From positions 3,534,001 to 3,598,000 of the forward strand of contig NZ_CP102269.1 of assembly GCF_025148635.1 (NCBI RefSeq): 64,000 nucleotides of DNA, given 5' to 3'. The notes under the pieces were generated by a model. It had not been told where the DNA came from and made no database searches. It was given only the letters and a program-made list of their open reading frames with translations. Position numbers and translations under genes: made by a program. This stretch comes from Butyricimonas virosa. GTDB taxonomy: Bacteria > Bacteroidota > Bacteroidia > Bacteroidales > Marinifilaceae. Positions 52,439-60,314 of this stretch are shown here, piece by piece. Position 1 is the first letter of the stretch; every line of letters starts with the position of its first letter.

Positions 52439-53593
52439 CTATTCTGGTGTTATCGTGATTGTTTTTCCGTTGATCGAGAAAGATATATTTGTCGTTAATC
52501 CTATCATGTGTAATACTTTCTCTATATTTTCGTAGCGGTCTATTTCGCCGCTGAAATGCAAGTTCTTGACTTTTGGCCCAACGAAGAAAATGTTTACATC
52601 ATACCAGCGAGCCAGTTGGGCCATGATATCTTCTAGGTTTTCGTTGTCGAAAAGAAATCGTCCGTGACGCCATGCACTTTGTTGGCGGGCTTTTATTTTT
52701 ATAACGTTTACTTCGTTTGCGGTATTTAACACGGCTTGTTGATTGGGAACCAACTTGAATTCTTTGTCGTTTACCTGTAACCCGATCGAGCCTTCTTCAA
52801 GCGTCGTTTTTTGGAATGAATCGTCCGGGTAGGCTTTCACATTAAAGGAGGTTCCGTAGACCCGAATAGCCGATTTGGATGTTTTCACGATGAAAGGCAT
52901 CTTGTCGTCGTGTTGTACTTCGAAATAGGCTTCTCCTTCCAGTTCGACCTCCCGCTTGTCTCCGGTGAAAAAGGTCGGGTATTTTAAACGGGTATCCGCG
53001 TTCAGCCAGATTTTGGTCCCATCAGCCAGTACGATAGCAAATTCTCCGCCTTTGGGTACGACAAGCTTGTTGATTATCGGCCTTCCAGAAGTTTCGGTAT
53101 GTTTTAATTCATTACGATTTACGATCACGGAAGAGTCTTGTGATAACACGGCTTGCATGTTTTCCTTGATTTCGATTACCTTTTTATCCCCAGTATACAA
53201 GGTTGCTTTAAAGCCTCCTGCTTGGATTTGCGCAGGGGGAGAGGGAACTATCGCTTTCTGCTCGGGATAGAGCCAGTAGGCGCCAGCGGCGAATAATAGC
53301 ATGATGGAGGCGGCAATACCCGCAATTCGGTAGCGAATGATTCGAACCCGGTGTTTCCGGGAGGCTTGCCATTTTTTCCAATCCCGTTCTAATCCGGTAT
53401 TCAGACGCTTGTATTGTTCCAGGCTGTTTTCCACATTTTGCTTTGATAAAACTTCCCGCACGACTTTCTCGTTGCTTGGGTCTTCATCTTTCCCGGGTAA
53501 TGAAGCCGGGTTTTCCTCTTCGTTGCTTTTCCCCGTGAGGTAATTCCCGATTCGGATGGCTTGTTTTATCGTTTCTTCAATTTGTGTCCTCAT
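52439..53593 (-). CDS. FecR-family anti-sigma factor
   Basis: The 384-residue protein has a cytoplasmic N-terminal part of about 125 residues and one membrane helix (about 126-146, IAGIAASIMLLFAAGAYWLYP). The periplasmic FecR domain (about 185-290) contains VVPKGGEFAIVLADGTKIWLN, and a C-terminal DUF4974-like domain follows. Such proteins hold an ECF sigma factor until a ligand-loaded TonB transporter signals through its STN domain. The gene is separated from its sigma gene by about 700 bp that contain a toxin-antitoxin remnant. Confidence 0.94.
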   Translation of the reverse strand: MRTQIEETIKQAIRIGNYLTGKSNEEENPASLPGKDEDPSNEKVVREVLSKQNVENSLEQYKRLNTGLERDWKKWQASRKHRVRIIRYRIAGIAASIMLLFAAGAYWLYPEQKAIVPSPPAQIQAGGFKATLYTGDKKVIEIKENMQAVLSQDSSVIVNRNELKHTETSGRPIINKLVVPKGGEFAIVLADGTKIWLNADTRLKYPTFFTGDKREVELEGEAYFEVQHDDKMPFIVKTSKSAIRVYGTSFNVKAYPDDSFQKTTLEEGSIGLQVNDKEFKLVPNQQAVLNTANEVNVIKIKARQQSAWRHGRFLFDNENLEDIMAQLARWYDVNIFFVGPKVKNLHFSGEIDRYENIEKVLHMIGLTTNISFSINGKTITITPE

Positions 53594-53762
53594 GATTTGG
53601 TCTTAATTTCATATATGAAACACCCTCATCGCGATTTGGATGGAGACAAAAAGTGACTTTTTTGAAGAAAAAATGAAAATATTTTAATATGGTCTGATAA
53701 TTAAAATGTTATAAAAATAAAAAAGATTACTTTTTGACTTGTAGGGGAAACGGGATGATCTT

Positions 53763-53983
53763 TTAGAATGAAATCACACGTGCACCACCACTTTTTCCTT
53801 TTCCCTTGGAATTGATTTTCATACGAATCTTTCGAAGACCGCCACCAAGGTCGATTCCTGCTTGTGGGTTTTGCTTTAATTCTTGAAGTAATACATTATA
53901 ATCTTCTACAAAGATGCATAATGTTTTTGCAATCTTTTGGCTTGTTTGTCAAATGATTCAGAGGTTTCAATATTATAGTTCAT
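53763..53983 (-). pseudogene. Frameshifted and truncated RelE/ParE-like toxin gene
   Basis: The ATG at 53983 overlaps the antitoxin stop and opens a frame reading MNYNIETSESFDKQAKRLQK, which ends at a TAG after about 25 codons. One frame over, the sequence continues as VEDYNVLLQELKQNPQAG and then RKIRMKINSKGKGKSGGARV before a stop. A single-base indel near 53910 therefore breaks a gene of the RelE/ParE toxin family. The second part also ends right after ARVISF, short of the usual last 25 or so residues. No active toxin is expected. Confidence 0.82.
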
Positions 53984-54221
53984 CTCGCAATTCTTGAAGT
54001 AATTCTGTAGCAGGTCTTGTCCTTTTTGCTTTTATATCTTTCAATCCCGCATCAATCCCGGCAAGAATTTCTTCTTTACTAATTGTTTCTTCTTTCTTCT
54101 TTGTTTTTTTACTAAGCTTGGTAAGTAAACGTTTTACTTCATCAAGTACTTGACGACTGTCAGTGGTCAGTATTTCGCATGCTAATTCCGCTTTATAAGC
54201 TTCAAGTTCCATACTTGTCAT
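53973..54221 (-). CDS. Putative antitoxin of a degraded toxin-antitoxin pair
   Basis: The intact 82-residue, highly charged helical protein lies directly upstream of the broken RelE/ParE-like toxin and overlaps its start (ATGAACTATAA). The opening MELEAYKAELACEILT and the tail TRPATELLQELRDEL fit the small antitoxins found beside such toxins in Bacteroidota. It is called an antitoxin mainly from context. It lies between a sigma factor gene and its FecR partner, where such a pair is not normally found. Confidence 0.72.
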   Translation of the reverse strand: MTSMELEAYKAELACEILTTDSRQVLDEVKRLLTKLSKKTKKKEETISKEEILAGIDAGLKDIKAKRTRPATELLQELRDEL

Positions 54222-54289
54222 AGTCGATTCTCCTTTCTTTGCGAATTATCAATAAACAGAGATACTAAAAAAACGGATAGTTCTTTGAA

Positions 54290-54847
54290 TCAAGATACTA
54301 AAATAAGTAGAGTTTTTAAATATTTTAGTTTCTCTCTTAACTCTGCATAACTTTTGGCTTTATGGCTTTTCACAGTAGAAACGGCAATTCCCAGTTCTTG
54401 GGCGATCTCTTCATTTGACTTCTCGTCCAGGGCAAGTAGTAATACTTTTTGTTCCATTGCCGTCAAATACTTAATCTCGTTGTGAATGATATGAAAAATC
54501 TCTTTTTTCATGATCGTTTCGTGCATGAAGTCGTCGCTTTCGAGGTATTGCAGGTTTTCAGTGAGGTATTTTTGATGTACTTGTTGATGACGGATCAAGT
54601 TCAGGCACGTGTTCCGGATGGATTTGTAGAAAAACGCTCTTATCGCAATTAGATTATTGAAATCCTCTTTACAATCCCAGTATTTCAGAAAGACATCGTG
54701 AACCACGTCTTTGCATTCCTCTTCCGAGGGAAGTAGGCTGTTGGCAAAGGAAACAAATAGGGCGAAATATTCCTCGTAAAAGATTTTCAGCGTCTTTTCT
54801 TTTCCGTTTTTTAACTCTTCTACCAAGACTTGATCACGATTGTTCAT
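54290..54847 (-). CDS. ECF RNA polymerase sigma factor (Bacteroidota SusCD-type)
   Basis: The 185-residue protein has a sigma-2 region (about 20-85, with FFYKSIRNTCLNLIRH) and a sigma-4 region (about 120-178) with the helix-turn-helix SNEEIAQELGIAVSTVKSHKAKS. Together with the FecR-like protein and STN-domain SusC it forms a cell-surface signalling chain that switches on the locus. The ATG at 54847 is chosen; an ATG two codons earlier is equally possible, and a longer frame runs back through the promoter. Its upstream region is duplicated at 55705-55790. Confidence 0.92.
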   Translation of the reverse strand: MNNRDQVLVEELKNGKEKTLKIFYEEYFALFVSFANSLLPSEEECKDVVHDVFLKYWDCKEDFNNLIAIRAFFYKSIRNTCLNLIRHQQVHQKYLTENLQYLESDDFMHETIMKKEIFHIIHNEIKYLTAMEQKVLLLALDEKSNEEIAQELGIAVSTVKSHKAKSYAELREKLKYLKTLLILVS

Positions 54848-54869
54848 ACACATACACGTTATACATTTA

Positions 54870-54898
54870 CAAATATAGGATATTTTTGGTTGGATCAA
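54870..54898 (-). promoter_or_regulatory. Candidate promoter of the sigma factor gene (minus strand)
   Basis: On the minus strand TATATTTG (54870-54877) is a perfect TAnnTTTG -7 box. A TTG at 54896-54898 lies 18 bp upstream as the -33 element. It overlaps a candidate plus-strand lgt promoter (TATTTTTG ending about 7 bp before the lgt ATG). The same arrangement recurs at 55733-55783. Confidence 0.65.
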
Positions 54899-54925
54899 CG
54901 TATTTTAAATGTATTTTTGTCCGTG

Positions 54926-55219
54926 ATGAAATATATTGAGTGGAACATAGATCCGGTTGCGTTTCGGGTAGGTGGGATCCCTGTCATGTATTACAGTTTA
55001 TTGTTGATAGCGGGGACCGTGTTGTCCGTGTGGATACTATAGCGTGTTTACAAGGAGAACGGGATGTCGTGGGAGCATTTTCAAATTCTCGTGATATGAG
55101 TATTGGTGGCTCGTTTGGTGGCATTGTTTGGTTTACGAATATTCATATTATATCATTCATCCATTGGAGATACTGCTCCCGATACGGGTGCAACCGGATG
55201 GAGAGGTCGTTTTTTTCTC
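54926..55219 (+). pseudogene. lgt: Truncated, decayed copy of the lgt 5' region
   Basis: The first 38 codons (MKYIEWNIDP to LLIAGTVLSVWIL) match the start of the lgt copy at 55790 almost exactly. A TAG at 55040 then stops the frame where the other copy has AAG. Similarity continues with several deletions to about 55219 and ends abruptly. It covers roughly the first 100 codons of lgt. It lies between the sigma gene and the pyridoxamine-oxidase-like gene and overlaps the latter's 3' end in antisense. Confidence 0.88.
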
Positions 55220-55693
55220 TCTGACTAATTCGATAGACTCTTTGCCTGTCATGTGTTCAATGTCAATCTCCACTATCAGCAGATGGTTAAAGTCTTTGTC
55301 TATTTCCGCTTCCCAACCCGGTTCGCCATGAGAATACTTGTCTGCCAATAATTTCAAGACTGCACGTTTCCCCGCCTCGTCCGTTAGGATATGGGCTTTA
55401 CCGAAAATAATTACGCTCCGAAAATATGTGGTAAACTCGGCAGGCTTGATGTCATCCCGTTCCACCACGCAAAACGATACTTTGTCATTCTGCATGATGG
55501 CATCCACCTTGTGTCCTTTCATGGCACAGTGAAAATATATCCTGCCATCGATATACACATAACTGACAGGAACTGCATATGGATAATCATCGTCTCCGTG
55601 GAGGGCCAATGTTCCGTTAGTCATTCTTTCAAGGATAGCCACACTCTCTTCAGGTGGCAATAACTGCCGTTTACGGCGCATTTCTCTGAACAT
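55157..55693 (-). CDS. Pyridoxamine 5'-phosphate oxidase-like flavoprotein (NimA-related)
   Basis: The 178-residue protein has the split-barrel FMN-binding fold: an MRRKRQLL start, GTLALHGDDDYPYAVPVSY, IYFHCAMKGHKVDAI and KVSFCVVE. The family includes Nim 5-nitroimidazole reductases, and many members bind FMN or heme. The last 18 or so residues (from KKTTSPSG on) are read from the antisense strand of the lgt remnant, so the C-terminus looks replaced or extended by the rearrangement. Its upstream region is homologous to that of the sigma gene. The substrate is unknown. Confidence 0.87.
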   Translation of the reverse strand: MFREMRRKRQLLPPEESVAILERMTNGTLALHGDDDYPYAVPVSYVYIDGRIYFHCAMKGHKVDAIMQNDKVSFCVVERDDIKPAEFTTYFRSVIIFGKAHILTDEAGKRAVLKLLADKYSHGEPGWEAEIDKDFNHLLIVEIDIEHMTGKESIELVREKKTTSPSGCTRIGSSISNG

Positions 55694-55732
55694 ATAATTA
55701 TGTTTTTTTTATACATATACGTTATACCTTTA

Positions 55733-55783
55733 CAAATATAGAGCATTTTTGGTTGGATCAGCGTATTTAAAAATGTATTTTTG
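55733..55783. promoter_or_regulatory. Overlapping divergent promoter candidates before lgt and the oxidase-like gene
   Basis: On the minus strand TATATTTG at 55733-55740 is a perfect -7 box for the oxidase-like gene. On the plus strand TATTTTTG at 55776-55783, with TTG at 55753-55755, would start lgt transcription at or near its ATG. This region is the second copy of the one at 54860-54925. Confidence 0.55.
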
Positions 55784-55789
55784 CCCGTG

Positions 55790-56625
55790 ATGAAATATAT
55801 TGAGTGGAACATAGATCCGGTTGTGTTTCGGGTTGCAGATATCCCTGTCATGTATTACAGTTTATTGTTGATAGCGGGGACCGTGTTGTCCGTGTGGATG
55901 CTAAAGCGTGTTTACAAGGAGAACGGGATGCCGTGGGAGCATCTCCAGATTCTCGTGATGTTGAGTATTGCCGGGTTATTCTTGGGGGCTCGTTTGGGGC
56001 ATTGTTTGGTTTACGAGTACGAGTATTATTTTGCTCACCCGTTGGAAATTTTGCTTCCGATACGGGTGAAAACGGATAGAACTGTCATTTTTTCCGGTTA
56101 CCAAGGGATGGCTAGTCATGGGGGGCTTGTCGGGTGGATAATTGCCATGGTAATTTATTCCCGGATCACGGGAGAGAAAGTGTTACGAACTCTTGACACG
56201 ATCGCTTTGGTTTTACCTTTAGCGGCAGGTTTATTCGTTTGGGCAATTTAGCGAATTCCGAAATGATTGGTATAGAAACCGACGTGCCGTGGGCTTTTGT
56301 TTTTGAACGGGTAGATTTGGTTCCCCGTCACCCGGCTCAAGTTTATGAAGCACTGGCCTATTTTTTTACTTTTGGGGTGAATTTGCTTCTATATCGACGG
56401 ATTGGGTTGGAGCGCTACCGGGGAGTGCTTTTGGGGAATACCCTCGTCCTTGTTTTCGTCGCCCGATTCCTAATCGAATTTATCAAGGAACGACAAGTTC
56501 CTTTCGAAGATCAGATGAACTTGGATGTGGGACAGGTGCTGAGTATTCCGTTTATTTTACTGGGAATATTTTTGCTGCTACGTGGGATGAAAGGTGGGAA
56601 GAATATGACTCAACGATTCAGGTAA
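55790..56625 (+). pseudogene. lgt: Prolipoprotein diacylglyceryl transferase gene interrupted by a frameshift
   Basis: The first frame (55790-56248, 153 codons) encodes membrane helices and HPLEILLPIR and ends at a TAG. The second frame continues exactly where the protein should go on (RLGNLANSEMIG, then HPAQVYEAL) to 56625. Restoring four bases at ATTC (56233-56236), as a lost ATTC repeat, rejoins the frames into a 279-residue Lgt of normal length. Lgt attaches the lipid anchor to lipoproteins. The cell makes lipoproteins, so an intact copy elsewhere is likely unless this is a sequencing error or a phase-variable site. Confidence 0.88.
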
Positions 56626-57017
56626 CGTGTGAAGAGAAAGGTTTGTTTCTGATTAATAGATGTTTAGTTGGAGTCTCTACTTGATGTAATCAGTATCATG
56701 TGATTATATTGTTATTATGAATGTAATCAAATCATTATATATACTAATAAACATCTATTTTTTGTTATTGTAATAGGGGCGGAATAGGATGGGAATAGGA
56801 GCGGAATGGGAGCGGCTTGCAGTATGATTAGAATATGATCAAAATTTGATAACAATAATTTATATGAATTCAAGAAAATTCAGAATTGAACTGGGGTAAA
56901 GTTGATTTGCTATTATGAACTGTCTTCTCCAATTTTCACAGGTACGGAGAGAATTGATTACCAGGTGTTTCCATCTCCTTGCATGTGAGAGGGAAGGTTG
57001 TTGTATGAAGTTTACTT
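56626..57017. other. Gene-free stretch with purine-rich repeats
   Basis: This 392-bp gap between lgt and the PCMD-like gene is AT-rich. It contains a run of imperfect GGAATGGGAGCGG-like units at about 56775-56815. I see no convincing gene, terminator or promoter in it. Confidence 0.5.
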
Positions 57018-58007
57018 TTAATAAGCCAACCGAACGTTATCCACCCAAAGTTTATTTCCCACGGTACCAATGTAAGCTTCTCCATAGCTGGAAGATACAC
57101 GTAAGAATAAATGCGTGGGTTTATCATTCGTATCACCCCAACCAATTTCTTCCACCGGTACGGATTTTCCCTTGCTGTTGATGCAGTATAAAGATTGTTC
57201 TTTGGGGATTAATTGCATGTAGGATTTACTACCAGGTTGATTTGCCGGGTCCCCGTAAAGTACGTTCAGTCTGTGGTCGTTTTTCCAGTCGGGAGTATTT
57301 TCGGAAAGGCGTTCTATGGCTGTACCGATCCGTTTGGCATATACGTTACCATTCTCGTCTTCCCAACGTTTTTGAAGGATCATGTATACTTCGGCGGAAT
57401 CTCGACCCGCCACGTCAACAATTTTGCTGAAACCGGTTGCTTTGATTCGGTGATCTGTTCCCGGGGTCTCCATTTTGTAGTCAAATACAATTGCGTTCGG
57501 AGTTTCCGTGAAAGGAATTCCGGCGTTCAGTTTACTTTGCGGGTTCTTCGTGTCTTTGATCGGTTCGTGCATCTGTCCCAGGTAAATTGTACCCGGTACA
57601 AGTACGGTGATGTTCACGATACCCAGTACTTTACATTTCTCCATGAGCGTTTCGACACGTACACAATAGCCGTCATCTCTTTTCTCCGGGAAAACGGAGA
57701 TACTGCATTTCGTGACTCCACTGACTTTTGCCATGACGTTGGACGTTCTCCACGGGGAAACCGTGGAACTGATATAGGGTTTGTCTCCTCGAATAGTGTC
57801 CACCGGGGCAACCTCGTAGAGGGTTTTCGTGTTACCACCAATGACAAATGATTCATCAATGATGCGTACCATCCAGCTATTGAAGTCCCCGAATGGGATT
57901 AATTTTTCATTTTCTTTTCCTGTCGTTTGTGCCATGGATAAGACGCTTGTTCCCAGAATAATTCCCAGGCATAGCGTTTTTATAGTATTACGTGTAAATT
58001 GTTTCAT
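57018..58007 (-). CDS. Secreted PCMD-domain protein (putative carbohydrate-metabolism domain)
   Basis: The 329-residue protein has a cleavable signal (about 1-26, ending SVLSMAQ). The rest is a beta-rich domain with GDFNSWM near the N-terminus and LWVDNVRLAY at the end, as seen in PCMD (PF13201-type) proteins of Bacteroidota. The fold resembles carbohydrate-binding jelly rolls, but no catalytic site is evident. The ATG at 58007 is preferred over an upstream in-frame start (58085) because the signal peptide begins there. It is a single gene; the ligand is unknown. Confidence 0.75.
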   Translation of the reverse strand: MKQFTRNTIKTLCLGIILGTSVLSMAQTTGKENEKLIPFGDFNSWMVRIIDESFVIGGNTKTLYEVAPVDTIRGDKPYISSTVSPWRTSNVMAKVSGVTKCSISVFPEKRDDGYCVRVETLMEKCKVLGIVNITVLVPGTIYLGQMHEPIKDTKNPQSKLNAGIPFTETPNAIVFDYKMETPGTDHRIKATGFSKIVDVAGRDSAEVYMILQKRWEDENGNVYAKRIGTAIERLSENTPDWKNDHRLNVLYGDPANQPGSKSYMQLIPKEQSLYCINSKGKSVPVEEIGWGDTNDKPTHLFLRVSSSYGEAYIGTVGNKLWVDNVRLAY

Positions 58008-58201
58008 ATCAATTGATTTTCCTCTGTTTTGAATACGTTTATTACGATAAAATGACTTTAAGGTTTTATACAAGAAATATGCCAATGTTAATAATCGTGT
58101 TGAATAATGTAAATAATGTTGCTAACGTGTTTATTCTTAATGTGAAAATGAGAATGTTAAATAATAAAGAGTATCTTTGACTGTCTTAAATACTTTTATA
58201 T

Positions 58202-59281
58202 ATGATGATGAAAAAATTAAACATTGGGAATCTCTCAATTTCAGTTCCCATTGTACAAGGTGGTATGGGTGTTGGTATATCACTTTCAGGATTAGCGTCT
58301 GCGGTGGCAAATGAGGGAGGAGTTGGTGTGATTTCCAGTGCGGGATTAGGTTTGTTATATCGGAATTTATCCAAAGATTATATTCAGGCTAGTATCATGG
58401 GTTTGAAGGAAGAACTTCGTAAAGCTCGTGAGAAAACAAAGGGTGTGATTGGCGTGAATGTCATGGTTGCCATGTCTAATTTTGCGGATATGGTGAAGAC
58501 TGCGATTGCTGAAAAAGCGGATATTATTTTCTCCGGAGCGGGATTGCCGTTGAATTTGCCGAGTTTCTTGCAAAAGGATAGCGTGACCAAGTTGGTACCG
58601 ATTGTTTCTTCTGCACGTGCCGCAAGGGTTATTACCGAGAAGTGGCATAATTTGTATAATTACCTGCCGGATGCGTTTGTCGTGGAGGGGCCGAAAGCGG
58701 GGGGACACCTAGGGTTCAAGGACGAGCAGATTAATGATGAACATTTTTCGCTGGAACATATCTTACCGGAAGTGATTGACGAGGTGAAGGATATTGAAAC
58801 GCATTACGGGAAGAATATTCCGGTAATCGTGGCTGGTGGAATTTACACGGGTGAAGATATTAAACGTTTTATGGATATGGGAGCAGCTGGGGTACAGATG
58901 GGTACTCGTTTCGTGACCACGGAAGAATGTGATGCCTCCGATATTTTCAAACAGACTTATATCGAGGCAAAACAGGAAGATATACAAATTATCAAAAGTC
59001 CGGTGGGAATGCCGGGTCGGGCGATATTCAGCAAGTTTATCCAAAAGGTGAAGGAAGGGCAGAAACAGCCTAAAACGTGTATGTGCAAGTGTATCAAAAC
59101 GTGTGATATAAGCAAGAGTCCTTATTGCATTATTGCGGCTCTGTACAACGCTTTCAAGGGAAATATGGATAATGGTTATGCTTTTGCCGGGGCGAATGCC
59201 TTCCGGGCTACGAAGATTGTTTCCGTGAAAGAGACTTTCCGTTCTTTATTGGACGAGTTTAATCGTGCTATCAATAAATAA
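58202..59281 (+). CDS. NAD(P)H-dependent flavin oxidoreductase (nitronate monooxygenase/FabK-like)
   Basis: The 359-residue TIM-barrel flavoprotein has the N-terminal VPIVQGGMGVGIS, PKAGGHLG, IVAGGIYTGEDI and GVQMGTRFVTTEECDAS motifs of the 2-nitropropane dioxygenase/nitronate monooxygenase family. A Cys cluster near residues 292-308 (CMCKCIKTC, then another Cys after DISKSPY) is unusual for FabK or classical NMO. It may oxidise nitronates or act on another small substrate. A perfect -7-like TATCTTTG lies upstream near 58170. It is a single gene with a terminator. Confidence 0.9.
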   Translation: MMMKKLNIGNLSISVPIVQGGMGVGISLSGLASAVANEGGVGVISSAGLGLLYRNLSKDYIQASIMGLKEELRKAREKTKGVIGVNVMVAMSNFADMVKTAIAEKADIIFSGAGLPLNLPSFLQKDSVTKLVPIVSSARAARVITEKWHNLYNYLPDAFVVEGPKAGGHLGFKDEQINDEHFSLEHILPEVIDEVKDIETHYGKNIPVIVAGGIYTGEDIKRFMDMGAAGVQMGTRFVTTEECDASDIFKQTYIEAKQEDIQIIKSPVGMPGRAIFSKFIQKVKEGQKQPKTCMCKCIKTCDISKSPYCIIAALYNAFKGNMDNGYAFAGANAFRATKIVSVKETFRSLLDEFNRAINK

Positions 59282-59282
59282 T

Positions 59283-59330
59283 ATAATCGGGAGTGTCCAA
59301 AAAACTTTCGACACTCCCGATTATATTATT
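59283..59330 (+). terminator. Terminator after the flavin oxidoreductase gene
   Basis: ATAATCGGGAGTGTC (59283-59297) pairs perfectly with GACACTCCCGATTAT (59310-59324) around a 12-base loop, followed by a T-rich tail. Confidence 0.9.
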
Positions 59331-59332
59331 TT

Positions 59333-59403
59333 TAAAGTTTATAAGGTCTATAAGGTTCCCCCTGCGGGGCGTTTTGTTTGCGGCAGCTAGGGTTGCCGAA
59401 TCT
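59333..59403. repeat. Dispersed structured repeat, copy A
   Basis: The segment has direct TATAAGGT repeats, then CCCCTGCGGGGCG and GTTTTGTTTG, then a hairpin CGGCA...TGCCG. A related copy lies at 61135-61222, where the hairpin arms have changed to GGTAG...CTACC while still pairing. Confidence 0.65.
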
Positions 59404-59410
59404 AAAATTA

Positions 59411-60112
59411 TCACGTTCTCCACCAGATACTGTACACGGCGAATATGGCAATCGTGAGTAATCCCGTGTAAATGATGATTGACGTGTATTGCATATGAGA
59501 AGGATGTTTCACGAGTTTACGATCTTGGTGGAATCTTACCCCGTTGGCAATGCCGTCTATGCGAAGACAGAAACGGTATATTCCATAAGTGACAGCTCCT
59601 GCGGCAAAACCAACAAGCGTTCCGAAAAGTAAGTCACCGGGATAATGTACCCCCACGTATATTCTCGTGTAACAAGTCACGATAGCCCATAGCATGAAAA
59701 AAGTTGTTAAAGCCCTGTTTTTGAATAATAACATCATGAAACAAGCCAGAGCGAACGTGTTGGCCGCATGGCAGGAGGGGAACCCGAATTTTCCTCCTCG
59801 TTTCCCGTTGACAATATGCACGATGTCGGCGATGGCCGGGTCTCGTGAAGGCCGGGGCCGCTCGAATATGGGCCGTAAAATGGAACTACACGTCTGATCT
59901 GCTAATGCGACAAGGAGAGCAAACATGAGGGTTGTAAATATGACCATTCGGATGTTCATGTTTTTATACAAGACGTACAGGATGGATACGTAAAGAGGAA
60001 TCCATACGAGTTTACTCGTGAATATGTACATGAAGGAATCCCAATAAGGAGTGTGCATTCCGTTTAAGGCAAGAAATACCGTACGATCTAGTGCTTGTAG
60101 TGATTCTAACAT
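59411..60112 (-). CDS. PAP2-family phosphatase, membrane-bound
   Basis: The 233-residue protein has about five membrane helices and the three PAP2 motifs: the FERPRPSRD region (KxxxxxxRP type), PSCHAAN (PSGH type with Cys for Gly) and RIYVGVHYPGD (SRxxxxxHxxxD type). Members dephosphorylate lipid phosphates such as undecaprenyl pyrophosphate or phosphatidate. Which one applies here is open. It is a single gene convergent with the flavoprotein gene. Confidence 0.92.
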   Translation of the reverse strand: MLESLQALDRTVFLALNGMHTPYWDSFMYIFTSKLVWIPLYVSILYVLYKNMNIRMVIFTTLMFALLVALADQTCSSILRPIFERPRPSRDPAIADIVHIVNGKRGGKFGFPSCHAANTFALACFMMLLFKNRALTTFFMLWAIVTCYTRIYVGVHYPGDLLFGTLVGFAAGAVTYGIYRFCLRIDGIANGVRFHQDRKLVKHPSHMQYTSIIIYTGLLTIAIFAVYSIWWRT

Positions 60113-60314
60113 GGGATTTTGAATCTATAAGTTTAAATAAATAATGTTCAGCCGCTATTTGAGGGGATGATTGGAGAGCAAATATATCATTTTTCGGTAT
60201 ATTTGCAAAATTGTTCGGCAATATGGCTTTGTCTGGATGGTTTTGTCAGTTGTAAATGAATAGATTACGAATTACAAATCGGCAGATGCCGGATTTTTTA
60301 ATTTTGATGAGTTT

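Noticed and set aside
56915..57181. An 88-codon plus-strand frame near the PCMD-like gene
   Set aside because: It overlaps the 3' end of the secreted-protein gene in antisense and has no signal, motif or start context.
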